NCBI GenBank assembly: GCA_035695045.1
Contig: DASSEX010000030.1
Coordinates: forward strand, 62,001 to 126,000
Source: DASSKP01 sp035695045
Lineage (GTDB): Bacteria; Actinomycetota; Actinomycetes; JAFAQI01
Reading direction: 5' to 3'
DNA: 64,000 nucleotides
Numbering within the stretch: the first letter of the stretch is position 1; each line of letters starts with the position of its first letter. The translations under genes and the position numbers were made by a program. Under the pieces are notes generated by a model. That model searched no databases, had not been told where the DNA came from, and worked only from the letters and a program-made list of their open reading frames with translations. Shown here one piece after another: positions 1 through 8,448 of this stretch.

Positions 1-525
1 CGCTGAGCCGCCACCGAGCCGACGGGTGGAGAGGGTGACGTTCGCCCCGCCGAGCCGGCCGCGCGGATGGGTGATGACCTTGGCACGGCCCGCGACACGC
101 AGCCGCTTGCGGAGCGCTTCGGCGTACTCGTCCAGGTGACCGCTGTCCCGGGGACCCGGCTTCGCCATGACGTCGACGGCGCCGGCGGCGAGCGCCGCGG
201 CGGCGTTGTCTCGGTCCTCACCATCGACGAACGCCGAGTAGACGAGGATCGGCGTCGGGCGGGTCGCCATGATCCGCTCGATCGCCTCGATGCCGTTCAT
301 GACCGGCAGGTGCAGGTCCATCAGCACGGCTTCGGGCTGCAGCCGGTCGACCATGGCAACGGCGTCGCGGCCGTTGCGCGCCTCCCCGACCACCGTCATC
401 TGGCCGTCGGCCTCGAGCGCCGAGCGGGCGAACCTCCGCTGCACGGCGGAGTCGTCGACGATCACGACACGGACGGGTGCGCTCCCACCGGAACCGGCGT
501 TGCCGGGAGGCGGAGCAGCGCTCAC
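1..525 (-). CDS. cheB: CheB-type chemotaxis response regulator/methylesterase, N-terminal part (cut by window edge)
   Basis: The visible 175 residues are a receiver domain plus the start of a linker. Acidic pocket Asp24-Asp25, phosphoacceptor Asp70 (context LMDLHLPVMNG) and Lys122 (VMAKPG) are all present. CheB proteins demethylate or deamidate chemoreceptors through a C-terminal serine esterase domain; that part lies beyond position 1, so the assignment rests on the receiver and on the CheB-like linker (LDEYAEALRKRLRVAGRAKV). The GTG start at 525 was chosen because GAGGTG sits about seven bases upstream. A stand-alone receiver protein or another regulator type is possible. The gene lies downstream of the 637-1260 gene on the same strand, with 111 bases between them. 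Confidence 0.7.
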   Translation of the reverse strand, partial: MSAAPPPGNAGSGGSAPVRVVIVDDSAVQRRFARSALEADGQMTVVGEARNGRDAVAMVDRLQPEAVLMDLHLPVMNGIEAIERIMATRPTPILVYSAFVDGEDRDNAAAALAAGAVDVMAKPGPRDSGHLDEYAEALRKRLRVAGRAKVITHPRGRLGGANVTLSTRRLGGGSA

Positions 526-636
526 GAGTGCACCTCACGGGCAGGTCGACTTGGGCGGGGTCGCAGGCGGGGGCTGCGGCCGGTTGCGGGCGGCGGCCCT
601 GTGCGAATGTCGTCCTGTTTGGGCCGTTGCTTGAGG

Positions 637-1260
637 TCAGCGGGCGAGGACGAACACCGCTGCGGGCGCGCTCGCTCCGGCGATGGTCACGTAGAGCCGA
701 TATGTCCCGGGTTGTGCCCGCGGACCGGCGGCGGCGCAGCCGGGGACGGAACCGAACCGGTCCCAGGTGAGGACGTAGCTGACCTGGGCACCGGCCTTCA
801 GCGCGACTCGTCGCCCGGCCGGGGAACGAGGACAGTCCGCCGTCGACCACACCTGGTAGGAGCCGGAGAGGATGCGCCAGGTCCGACTGGCGAGCGCGGT
901 CGGGAAGCGGCAGGTCGGCCCGTTGTTGCGAACCACCGCGGTGAAGCGCGGCTCCACCCCGGGGCGGTAGGAGCTGCTGTCCGTGCTGACGCTGAGCGCA
1001 AGGTCACGCGCGCGACAGGCGGGTGTGCGGGCCGCTGCGGATGACGCGGATGGCGTCGGGAGCGCCGAGGTCCCCGCCGCCGGCTGCTGGTCGGCACGCT
1101 GCCGCAACGACGCATCACGAGCGCGAGAGCCGCCGCCGGAGCATGCGTGGGCGGCGAGCACGAGGACGACGGTGACGATCGCCAGAAGGACGATCCGGCG
1201 CACCCAGTAGACGTACGGCGGTCGTGGACCGACCGGCTGCAGCACGGCACGGGAGTCCAC
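637..1260 (-). CDS. Membrane-anchored protein with BsuPI-like beta-sandwich domain
   Basis: 207 residues. A transmembrane helix lies at about residues 21-40, followed by a Ser/Ala/Pro-rich linker and a predicted beta-rich extracytoplasmic domain (about 85-207). The pattern FTAVVRNNGPTCRFPT, then a Trp-rich strand, then YVLTWDRF and QPGTYRLYV looks like the intracellular-proteinase-inhibitor (BsuPI) fold: a strand with NNG, a TW-D edge and a PGTY turn. That likeness is my pattern match and no inhibitory function is claimed. Four cysteines in the domain (CRARD, CRFPT, CPRSP, GCAAAG) could form disulfides outside the cell. The start is GTG, divergent from mutY by about 50 bases. Confidence 0.6.
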   Translation of the reverse strand: MDSRAVLQPVGPRPPYVYWVRRIVLLAIVTVVLVLAAHACSGGGSRARDASLRQRADQQPAAGTSALPTPSASSAAARTPACRARDLALSVSTDSSSYRPGVEPRFTAVVRNNGPTCRFPTALASRTWRILSGSYQVWSTADCPRSPAGRRVALKAGAQVSYVLTWDRFGSVPGCAAAGPRAQPGTYRLYVTIAGASAPAAVFVLAR

Positions 1261-1309
1261 GTCCGGATGCTAGGGCGCGACGGTGCGGCGCGTGCGAGGA
1301 TTCGCGGCG

Positions 1310-2179
1310 ATGACCGGCTTCGCGACCGCTGATGCGATCTCGAGCTGGTACGCGGAGGCTGCGCGCGACCTGCCGTGGCGGGCGCCTGACCGCACGCCGT
1401 GGGGCGTGCTGGTCAGCGAGATGATGCTGCAGCAGACTCCGGTCGCCCGCGTGCTGCCGGTGTGGCGGGCGTGGATGGACCGGTGGCCGACGCCGGCCGC
1501 TCTGGCTGGAGCGGCCGCCGGTGACGCCGTACGGGCCTGGGGCAGGCTCGGCTATCCGCGCCGCGCACTGCGGCTGCACGCCTGCGCGGTCGCCATCCGC
1601 GATGACCACGCGGGAGCCGTTCCCCCGTCGTACGACGACCTGCGCGCGCTGCCGGGCATCGGTGACTACACCGCGGCGGCGGTGGCCGCGTTCGCCCACG
1701 GCGCCGCGGTCGCGGTGCTCGACACGAACGTTCGCCGCGTCTACGCGCGGCTGTTCGACGGAGCGGCCGCCCCCAGGAGCGCGAGCCCGACGGTCGGCGA
1801 GCGACAAGCCGCAGCCGCGCGGCTGCCCTCGAGCGACCCCGCCGGCTACAGCGTCGCCGTCATGGAGCTGGGCGCAACCGTGTGCACCGCGCGAGCGCCC
1901 CGTTGCGACGACTGCCCGGTCCGGCGCGACTGTCGCTGGCTGGCGGCCGGCCGGCCGGCGGCGGACGTCGTACGTCCCGAGCAACGCTACGAAGGGACCG
2001 ATCGGCAGGCGCGAGGTCGCCTCCTCGCTGTGCTCCGGGACTCGCCGGATGCGGTGCCGCAGGAGTCGATCGATGCAGCGTGGCCGGACGACGCACAGCG
2101 GCGGCGGGCGTTGCACGGGCTCATCACGGACGGTTTGGTCGAGCCGAACGGCAACGGCGGCTACCGGCTACCGGCGTGA
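1310..2179 (+). CDS. mutY: A/G-specific adenine DNA glycosylase MutY
   Basis: Removes adenine mispaired with 8-oxoguanine in base-excision repair. From the ATG at 1310 the protein has 289 residues. It shows catalytic Glu37 (SEMMLQQTP), the helix-hairpin-helix LPGIG at 114-118, catalytic Asp138 (VLDTNVRRV) and four [4Fe-4S] cysteines at 192, 199, 202 and 208 with the family spacing C-x6-C-x2-C-x5-C. The C-terminus is a short winged-helix-like tail (about 225-289), not the MutT-like domain of E. coli MutY, so recognition of 8-oxoG may differ. An in-frame start at 1283 would add nine residues. The stop overlaps the GTG of the next gene. Confidence 0.95.
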   Translation: MTGFATADAISSWYAEAARDLPWRAPDRTPWGVLVSEMMLQQTPVARVLPVWRAWMDRWPTPAALAGAAAGDAVRAWGRLGYPRRALRLHACAVAIRDDHAGAVPPSYDDLRALPGIGDYTAAAVAAFAHGAAVAVLDTNVRRVYARLFDGAAAPRSASPTVGERQAAAARLPSSDPAGYSVAVMELGATVCTARAPRCDDCPVRRDCRWLAAGRPAADVVRPEQRYEGTDRQARGRLLAVLRDSPDAVPQESIDAAWPDDAQRRRALHGLITDGLVEPNGNGGYRLPA

Positions 2180-2868
2180 GAGCCCAGTCCGTTCACCGGC
2201 ACCCGCACTACGCGTTCGCGCACCGGGGCGGTCGGGCCCACGGTCCTGACAACACTCTCGAGACGTTCGCTCTCGCGTTGCAGCAGGGCGCTCGTGGCCT
2301 CGAGACCGACGCATGGGTGACGGCCGACGGCGCCGTCGTCCTCGACCACGACGGCGTGCATCGTGCCGCGGAGCGCCGGCACCGCCCGATGGCCGAGGTG
2401 CTGCGGGCCGACCTGCCCGACCACATCCCGACGCTCGACGACCTCTACGAACAGTGCGGCAACGACTTCGACCTCGCGATCGACGTCCGGCTGCCGTTCG
2501 TCGGTGACCGGGTGATCGAGGTGGCCCGCCGCCACGCCGCACTGGACCGGCTCTGGCTCGTCGCCGAGCAGCACGTCGACCTCGTGCGCTGGCGACCGCT
2601 GAGCGACGAGGTGCGCCTGGCCGTCACCCTCCGCGCCGTCGACAGGTGGCGGGGACTGATCCACATGGCGCACCGATCAGGCGCGGAGGCGATCAACATG
2701 CGCTGGATGTGGTGGACACGAAAGCTCGTCGCGCGCCTGCACGAGGACGGGTTGCTCTGCTTCGCCTATGACGCCCAGCGGCCACGGTCGATCGAGCGAT
2801 GCTCGCGTCTCGGTGTCGACGGCGTCTTCAGCGACCACGTGCCGCTGCTCGTCGGTAAGACCGACTGA
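2176..2868 (+). CDS. Glycerophosphodiester phosphodiesterase family protein
   Basis: Hydrolyses glycerophosphodiesters to glycerol 3-phosphate and an alcohol, feeding phospholipid turnover. The 230-residue protein has the family hallmarks: AHRGG near the N-terminus, DNTLETF, LETDAWVTADGAVVLDHDG (metal-binding acidic residues and catalytic His) and a C-terminal GVDGVFSDHV that closes the TIM barrel. There is no signal peptide, so a cytoplasmic enzyme is expected. The GTG start was chosen because it overlaps the mutY stop (GTGA), which implies coupled translation. A longer frame runs upstream through mutY, but that stretch is an out-of-frame shadow. Confidence 0.88.
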   Translation: MRAQSVHRHPHYAFAHRGGRAHGPDNTLETFALALQQGARGLETDAWVTADGAVVLDHDGVHRAAERRHRPMAEVLRADLPDHIPTLDDLYEQCGNDFDLAIDVRLPFVGDRVIEVARRHAALDRLWLVAEQHVDLVRWRPLSDEVRLAVTLRAVDRWRGLIHMAHRSGAEAINMRWMWWTRKLVARLHEDGLLCFAYDAQRPRSIERCSRLGVDGVFSDHVPLLVGKTD

Positions 2869-2921
2869 CCAACGCTCGGCGGACGCGCAGGATCTGGCGA
2901 CGGCACGGCGAAACCTCAGTC

Positions 2922-3752
2922 ATGCGACGACTGACGGCAGTGCTGGCTGCTGCGGCAGCGGTTGTGGCGGCCGTCGTCGCGCCATCGGCACAAGCCGATC
3001 CGAGTTTCGCCTTCTGGACCTTGACGGGCCGGCCGGGGCTCAGCGCCACCTTCACCGTCGCCAGGCCGACTCTGCTGGTCGACCGCAGTCGGTACGGCCG
3101 CTACTTCCCGCTGGTGACAGCACCAGGGGCGAACTACGCCGGCTACCTCATTCAGCGCGCGAGCGACGACGTCGTTCTCGACGGTGACATCTGGGACACC
3201 CGGATGACCGTGCCAGGTCCGATGCGTCTGTGGTGGGACCTGGATTCCGCCCGCCCCGTCGTGCTGCAGCCTCACCAGCGGTACCTCGTCACCTATCTTT
3301 CGGACCGACCCGGAATGATCAGCTTCGAGGTCCACAACACGACGACCCGGTCGTTTCGGGCTACGCAGTCGCTTCGCCACGTGAGCTTCCAGCCGCTCGC
3401 GATACCTCCGCCTCCAGATGCACAGCTCACGACCGTCCAGCCGAACATCGCCGTCGGCCCCTCGACGTTCGGAATCGTTGCTGCTTTTCAGGACTTCACC
3501 GGCGCGGAAGCAGTGGCGACGTACTCCGATCAGTGCCTTGTGCCGCAGCCCGGCATCTGCCAGACGCAACCGGCCGACGTGAGCTGGATAACCGTTCACG
3601 ACGGGAGACCCGGGGTCACGTCGTGGCTGGGATCCGCGAACTTCTACTGGCCTGGGCACTTCCCCGCGAACGTGGACGCGGATGCCGTCGTGACGTGGGC
3701 CACCGCCGGCGCATCCGTGCGCCAGGCCGGCTTCGTGCTCACCGTCAGCTGA
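2922..3752 (+). CDS. Secreted protein of unknown function
   Basis: 276 residues with a clear Sec signal peptide (MRRLTAVLAAAAAVVAAVVA) and a probable cleavage after AQA (about residue 25). I recognise no family. The mature part alternates short hydrophobic strands with Gly/Pro turns and looks all-beta. The segment SYSDQC..QPGICQTQPADVSW holds the only two cysteines seen, which could form one disulfide outside the cell. The gene sits 53 bases after the phosphodiesterase in the same direction and ends at a strong hairpin shared with clpC. Confidence 0.7.
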   Translation: MRRLTAVLAAAAAVVAAVVAPSAQADPSFAFWTLTGRPGLSATFTVARPTLLVDRSRYGRYFPLVTAPGANYAGYLIQRASDDVVLDGDIWDTRMTVPGPMRLWWDLDSARPVVLQPHQRYLVTYLSDRPGMISFEVHNTTTRSFRATQSLRHVSFQPLAIPPPPDAQLTTVQPNIAVGPSTFGIVAAFQDFTGAEAVATYSDQCLVPQPGICQTQPADVSWITVHDGRPGVTSWLGSANFYWPGHFPANVDADAVVTWATAGASVRQAGFVLTVS

Positions 3753-3758
3753 CACGAC

Positions 3759-3793
3759 TGTGGGCCCCCCGAAGCCAGGTCGGAGGGCCCACA
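3759..3793. terminator. Hairpin between converging genes
   Basis: Perfect 9-bp inverted repeat, TGTGGGCCC at 3759-3767 and GGGCCCACA at 3785-3793, with a 17-base loop. It lies between the stop of the secreted-protein gene (+) and the stop of clpC (-). No long U tract follows on either strand, so it would be a GC-rich actinobacterial-type terminator working in both directions. Confidence 0.7.
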
Positions 3794-3810
3794 TTCGTTG
3801 AGCGCTTCTT

Positions 3811-6336
3811 CTACGACGTCGCTTCGGCCTCTGCCTCGCCACCGGCGCCTGCCGCCGCGACCGGGGGAGCATCCGGAGCGATCGGCTTGATCTCGCCGCG
3901 GAAGGTGAACCGGTCCTCGCCATCGACGTTCTCGACGTCGACAACCACGATCTGACCAGCCTGCAGCTCGCCGTACAGGATCTTCTCCGAGAGGATGTCC
4001 TCGATGTCGCGCTGGATCGTCCGGCGGAGCGGACGAGCGCCGAGGACCGGGTCGTAGCCCTTCTTCGCGAGCAACCGCTTGGCGTCGTGCGTGAGCTCGA
4101 TCGCCATGTCGCGGTTCTTCATCTGTACGTCGACACGGGCGATCATCAGGTCGACGATCTCGATGATGTTGTCCTCGGACAACTGGTGGAACACGATGAC
4201 GTCGTCGACACGGTTGAGGAACTCCGGCCGGAAGTGCTGCTTGAGCTCCTCCGCGACCTTGCCCTTCATCCGCTCGTAGTTGGACGTCTCGGTGTCGCCA
4301 CCGGCGAAGCCGAGGTTGAGGCCCTTCGCGATGTCACGGGTGCCAAGGTTGGTCGTCATGATGATGACGGTGTTCTTGAAGTCGACCGTGCGGCCCTGCG
4401 CGTCGGTGAGCCGGCCGTCCTCGAGCACCTGGAGCAGCGTGTTGAAGACGTCTGGGTGAGCCTTCTCGATCTCGTCGAAGAGCACGACCGAGAACGGCTT
4501 GCGCCGCACCCTCTCGGTGAGCTGGCCACCCTCCTCGTACCCGACGTAGCCGGGCGGTGAGCCGACCAGCCGCGACACCGTGTGCTTCTCCATGAACTCG
4601 CTCATGTCGAGCTGAATGAGCGCGTCCTCGTCACCGAACAGGAACTCGGCAAGCGTCTTGGAAAGCTCGGTCTTACCGACACCGGACGGGCCGGCGAAGA
4701 TGAACGAACCACCGGGGCGCTTCGGGTCCTTCAGCCCGGCGCGGGTGCGGCGGATGGCCTGCGAGACCGCCTTGACCGCCTGCTCCTGGCCGATGATCCG
4801 CTTGTGGAGCTCGTCCTCCATGCGGAGCAGACGCGCGGTCTCCTCCTCGGTCAGCTTGAAGACCGGGATGCCGGTCCACGTCGCGAGGACCTCGGCGATC
4901 TCCTCGTCGGTGACCTCGGCGACGACGTCCATGTCGCCGGCCTTCCACTCCTTCTCGCGCGTGGCCTTCTCGGCGAGCAGCGTCTTCTCCTTGTCGCGGA
5001 GTGACGCCGCCTTCTCGAAGTCCTGCGCGTCGATCGCGCTCTCCTTGTCGCGACGGACTGCCGCGATCTTCTCGTCGAACTCACGAAGGTCCGGCGGCGC
5101 GGTCATGCGACGGATGCGCATGCGCGAGCCGGCTTCGTCGATGAGGTCGATCGCCTTGTCCGGCAGGTAGCGGTCGGAGATGTAGCGGTCGGCCAACGTC
5201 GCGGCCGCGACCAGCGCACTGTCGGTGATGGACACCCGGTGGTGCGCTTCGTAGCGGTCGCGCAGACCCTTGAGGATCTCGATCGTGTGCGCGAGCGACG
5301 GCTCGCCCACCTGGATCGGCTGGAAGCGCCGCTCGAGAGCGGCGTCCTTCTCGAGATGCTTGCGGTACTCGTCGAGAGTCGTCGCGCCGATCGTCTGCAG
5401 CTCACCGCGCGCGAGCATCGGCTTGAGGATCGACGCCGCGTCGATGGCGCCTTCCGCGGCACCGGCACCGACCAGCGTGTGGATCTCGTCGATGAACAGG
5501 ATGATGTCGCCGCGGGTGCGGATCTCCTTCAGAACCTTCTTCAAGCGTTCCTCGAAGTCACCGCGGTAACGGCTGCCGGCGACGAGCGCGCCCAGGTCGA
5601 GGGTGTAGAGCTGCTTGTCCTTGAGGTTCTCCGGCACCTCGCCCTTGACGATCGCCTGCGCGAGGCCTTCGACCACAGCGGTCTTGCCGACACCGGGCTC
5701 GCCGATGAGAACGGGGTTGTTCTTCGTACGACGAGAAAGGACCTGCATCACGCGCTCGATCTCTTTCTCGCGCCCGATGACCGGGTCGAGCTTCGACTCG
5801 CGTGCGGCCTGCGTGAGGTTGCGCCCGAACTGGTCGAGCACCAGCGATGTCGACGGCGTACCTTCGCCGCCGGCGCCCGCAGCCGCAGGCTCCTTGCCCT
5901 GGTAGCCGGAGAGCAGCTGGATGACCTGCTGGCGCACGCGGTTGAGGTCTGCGCCCAGCTTGACGAGAACCTGCGCCGCGACGCCTTCGCCTTCGCGGAT
6001 CAGGCCGAGCAGGATGTGCTCGGTGCCGATGTAGTTGTGGCCGAGCTGCAGCGCCTCGCGCAGCGACAGCTCGAGGACCTTCTTGGCGCGCGGCGTGAAC
6101 GGGATGTGACCGCTCGGTGCCTGCTGACCCTGGCCGATGATCTCCTCGACCTGCTGGCGCACACCTTCGAGAGAGATGCCCAAGGACTCGAGCGCCTTCG
6201 CAGCGACGCCTTCGCCTTCATGAATCAAGCCGAGCAGGATGTGCTCGGTGCCGATGTAGTTGTGGTTGAGCATCCTGGCTTCTTCCTGGGCCAGGACGAC
6301 GACGCGCCTCGCGCGATCGGTGAACCGTTCGAACAT
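3811..6336 (-). CDS. clpC: ATP-dependent Clp protease ATP-binding subunit ClpC
   Basis: AAA+ unfoldase that feeds substrates to the ClpP protease. 841 residues, normal for ClpC1. In order: two Clp-N repeats (each with [12 protein letters not shown], about 20-35 and 95-110), first AAA module with Walker A GEPGVGKT, a UVR-type middle segment ([13 protein letters not shown]), second AAA module with Walker A GPSGVGKT and the ClpP loop region, then a Gly/Ala-rich C-terminal tail. The ATG at 6336 has GGAG five bases upstream (GGAGCGAGCATG). The last gene of a leftward run, it meets the secreted-protein gene at a hairpin. The 197 bases upstream hold its promoter; I saw no clear CtsR, HAIR or ClgR operator there. 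Confidence 0.97.
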   Translation of the reverse strand: MFERFTDRARRVVVLAQEEARMLNHNYIGTEHILLGLIHEGEGVAAKALESLGISLEGVRQQVEEIIGQGQQAPSGHIPFTPRAKKVLELSLREALQLGHNYIGTEHILLGLIREGEGVAAQVLVKLGADLNRVRQQVIQLLSGYQGKEPAAAGAGGEGTPSTSLVLDQFGRNLTQAARESKLDPVIGREKEIERVMQVLSRRTKNNPVLIGEPGVGKTAVVEGLAQAIVKGEVPENLKDKQLYTLDLGALVAGSRYRGDFEERLKKVLKEIRTRGDIILFIDEIHTLVGAGAAEGAIDAASILKPMLARGELQTIGATTLDEYRKHLEKDAALERRFQPIQVGEPSLAHTIEILKGLRDRYEAHHRVSITDSALVAAATLADRYISDRYLPDKAIDLIDEAGSRMRIRRMTAPPDLREFDEKIAAVRRDKESAIDAQDFEKAASLRDKEKTLLAEKATREKEWKAGDMDVVAEVTDEEIAEVLATWTGIPVFKLTEEETARLLRMEDELHKRIIGQEQAVKAVSQAIRRTRAGLKDPKRPGGSFIFAGPSGVGKTELSKTLAEFLFGDEDALIQLDMSEFMEKHTVSRLVGSPPGYVGYEEGGQLTERVRRKPFSVVLFDEIEKAHPDVFNTLLQVLEDGRLTDAQGRTVDFKNTVIIMTTNLGTRDIAKGLNLGFAGGDTETSNYERMKGKVAEELKQHFRPEFLNRVDDVIVFHQLSEDNIIEIVDLMIARVDVQMKNRDMAIELTHDAKRLLAKKGYDPVLGARPLRRTIQRDIEDILSEKILYGELQAGQIVVVDVENVDGEDRFTFRGEIKPIAPDAPPVAAAGAGGEAEAEATS

Positions 6337-6533
6337 GCTCGCTCCTCAGCGGAAGCGGTTCGGGGAGCCGGCTGCTCCCTTCCCCGCATGCTAGCCCCGA
6401 GCGGCGAACCGTCAGGTGGGTCCGAGGTACCCACTCGGAGTTCCTCGCAGCCATCCGACAATTCGGGCGCGGTGCCTAGCGGTGCAACATGCCGAGGTCC
6501 TCGGCAGATTCCGCTGTTGTGCTGAGAGCAGAA

Positions 6534-6884
6534 CTAGCTCGGGTTCGCGGCGGCGTACCGCTCGGCGAGCTCGGCGGGAATGCGCCCGCGCTCGGGCACC
6601 GCAAGGCCTTGCGAGCGGGCCCACTCGCGGATCCGTGCTGCCTCGCCGGAGCCGCCGCGGCTGCGCCGGCGACGGCTGCGACCGGGCGACAGCTCGCCGC
6701 GGCCGCCGGTACGACGTCCCGCGCCGACATAGCCCGCGATGCGGTCACGCAGCTCGCGGGCGTGCTGCTCGCAGAGGTCGATCTCGTACGACGCGCCGTC
6801 GAGCCCGAAGGTGATCGTCTCGGTGCCGGGAGTTTCGTCGTCATGCAAATCGCAGACCAGAAGTACCTGAATTCGCTGAGCCAT
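6534..6884 (-). CDS. lsr2: Lsr2-family nucleoid-associated protein
   Basis: Xenogeneic silencer that bridges AT-rich DNA in actinobacteria. 116 residues: N-terminal beta-rich dimerisation domain (MAQRIQVLLVCDLHDD), a basic linker (RSRRRRSRGG, about 69-78), and a C-terminal DNA-binding domain (IREWARSQGL..PERGRIPAELAERY) with the minor-groove RGR at 99-101. The ATG at 6884 fits the family N-terminus and has AGGA seven bases upstream; a TTG six bases earlier is less likely. A large palindrome ends about a dozen bases before this start, so leader structure may influence expression. It reads in the same direction as lysS. Confidence 0.95.
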   Translation of the reverse strand: MAQRIQVLLVCDLHDDETPGTETITFGLDGASYEIDLCEQHARELRDRIAGYVGAGRRTGGRGELSPGRSRRRRSRGGSGEAARIREWARSQGLAVPERGRIPAELAERYAAANPS

Positions 6885-6896
6885 ATCCAAATCCTA

Positions 6897-6960
6897 TGTT
6901 GAGTGCGACGTAATCCCCCTAACTGGGCACCGCATTAGGGGGATTACGTCGCACTCAACA
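6897..6960. repeat. Dispersed palindrome, copy 1 (lysS-lsr2 gap)
   Basis: Perfect 26-bp inverted repeat (6897-6922 and 6935-6960) around a 12-base loop. The flanks TCCT/AGGA continue the pairing after one mismatch. The left arm core TTGAGTGCGACGTAATCCCC recurs exactly at 31577-31596. It starts seven bases after the lysS stop and ends 12 bases before the lsr2 start, so it could act as the lysS terminator or as a leader hairpin of lsr2. No U tract follows. Confidence 0.85.
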
Positions 6961-6967
6961 CAGGAAT

Positions 6968-8431
6968 TCACTCAGGGCGGACGAGCGGAAAAGCAATTAC
7001 CTCGCGGATATTCGCCCCGGTCAGCAGCATGACGAGCCGGTCGACACCCAGACCCATGCCGCCCATCGGTGGGGCGCCGTACTCCAGCGCGCGCAGGAAG
7101 TCCTCGTCGAGCTGCATCGCCTCCGGGTCGCCACCGGCCGCCTTCAGCGACTGCTCGGTCAGCCGACGGCGCTGCTCTACCGGGTCGACGAGCTCGGAGT
7201 AGGCGGGCGCAAGCTCCACGCCGTTGATGATCAGGTCCCAGGCCTCGGTCAGCCGTGGGTCGCTGCGGTGCGTGCGCGCGAGCGGACGCACCTCGGTCGG
7301 GTAGTCCCGGACGAAGGTCGGCTCCAGCAGGGTGTGCTCGACCAGCTGCTCGAACAGCTCGAGCACGATCTCAGCGGCGCCCCACTCAGGACGCAGCACG
7401 ACGTCGTGCGCCGCGGCGACCGAGCGAAGCTCGTCCGCCGACGTCCCCGGGTCGATGTCACGGCCGGTCGCTTCTGCGACCGCGTCGTGGATCGTCACCG
7501 ACCGCCAAGGCTTCTCGAGGTCGATCTCGGTGCCGGGAACGACGGTCGATCCGACCGCCCGCGCCGCGTCCAGCACGAGATCGCGGGTCAGGTCGGCCAT
7601 CGTGTCGTAGTCGCCGTAGGCCTCGTAGGCCTCGAGCATCGTGAACTCGGGGTTGTGCGTCGTGTCGATGCCCTCGTTGCGGAACGTCCGCCCCATCTCG
7701 TAGACGCGGTCGATGCCACCGACGACCATCCGCTTCAGCGGCAGCTCGAGGGCGATGCGGAGGTACATGTCGACGTCGAACGCATTGAGATGCGTCATGA
7801 ACGGCCGGGCGGCGGCACCCCCGTTGGTCGGTTGGAGCACCCCCGTCTCCACCTCGGTGTAGCCGCGCCGGTCGAGGGTCTCGCGAAGGCTGCGCAGCAC
7901 GACCGCCTTGGCCCGCACGAGCTTGCGTGCGTCAGGGTTGACCGCGAGCTCCGCGTAGCGCTGCCGGACCCTCGCTTCGGCGTCCAAGCCGTGCCACTTC
8001 GGCAACGGGCGCAGCGCCTTGCCCGCCAGCACCCAGCTGTCCGCAAGCACGGACAGCTCTCCCCGACGGCTGGAGATGACCTCGCCGGTCACCGAGACGT
8101 GGTCGCCGAGGTCGATGTCGCGCTTCCACAGCTCGAGCGACTCCTCGCCGAGGCGGTCGAGGGACAACATCACCTGCAGCTCGGCCGTGCCGTCACGCAA
8201 CGTCGCGAAGCAGAGCTTGCCGCCGTCCCGCTTCAGCGCGATGCGCCCGACGACGGAGACGACGTCGCCGGTCTGCACGTCCGGAGCGAGCTCCGGATGC
8301 CGGTCGCGAACCTCACCCAGAGTCGCCGTACGAGGTACGCCGAGCGGGTAGGGGTCGACTCCGCGCGCACGCAGCCGATCGAGCTTCTCCCGCCGGACAC
8401 GCATCTGCTCCGGCAGGTCGTCGTCGGCCAC
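6968..8431 (-). CDS. lysS: Lysyl-tRNA synthetase, class II
   Basis: Charges tRNA-Lys in the cytoplasm. 487 residues, typical length. An OB-fold anticodon-binding domain occupies about 50-150 (VVGRIALKRDGGKLCFATLRDG). The class II core follows with motif 2 (GRTFRNEGIDTTHNPEFTMLE) and motif 3 (GMGLGVDRLVMLL) near the C-terminus. The first coding ATG (MADDDLPEQMRVRREKLDRL) matches the usual N-terminal helix. It lies 17 bases downstream of the alcohol dehydrogenase stop and is followed by the large palindrome ahead of lsr2. Confidence 0.97.
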   Translation of the reverse strand: MADDDLPEQMRVRREKLDRLRARGVDPYPLGVPRTATLGEVRDRHPELAPDVQTGDVVSVVGRIALKRDGGKLCFATLRDGTAELQVMLSLDRLGEESLELWKRDIDLGDHVSVTGEVISSRRGELSVLADSWVLAGKALRPLPKWHGLDAEARVRQRYAELAVNPDARKLVRAKAVVLRSLRETLDRRGYTEVETGVLQPTNGGAAARPFMTHLNAFDVDMYLRIALELPLKRMVVGGIDRVYEMGRTFRNEGIDTTHNPEFTMLEAYEAYGDYDTMADLTRDLVLDAARAVGSTVVPGTEIDLEKPWRSVTIHDAVAEATGRDIDPGTSADELRSVAAAHDVVLRPEWGAAEIVLELFEQLVEHTLLEPTFVRDYPTEVRPLARTHRSDPRLTEAWDLIINGVELAPAYSELVDPVEQRRRLTEQSLKAAGGDPEAMQLDEDFLRALEYGAPPMGGMGLGVDRLVMLLTGANIREVIAFPLVRPE

Positions 8432-8448
8432 CCCGACAGGTTATGTGG

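Noticed and set aside
1310..2179. Truncated mutY
   Set aside because: The short C-terminal region without a MutT-like domain is common in actinobacterial MutY, and all catalytic and Fe-S residues are present.
6337..6533. CtsR/HspR/ClgR operator upstream of clpC
   Set aside because: No matching palindrome; only half-site-like TTCGCC was seen.
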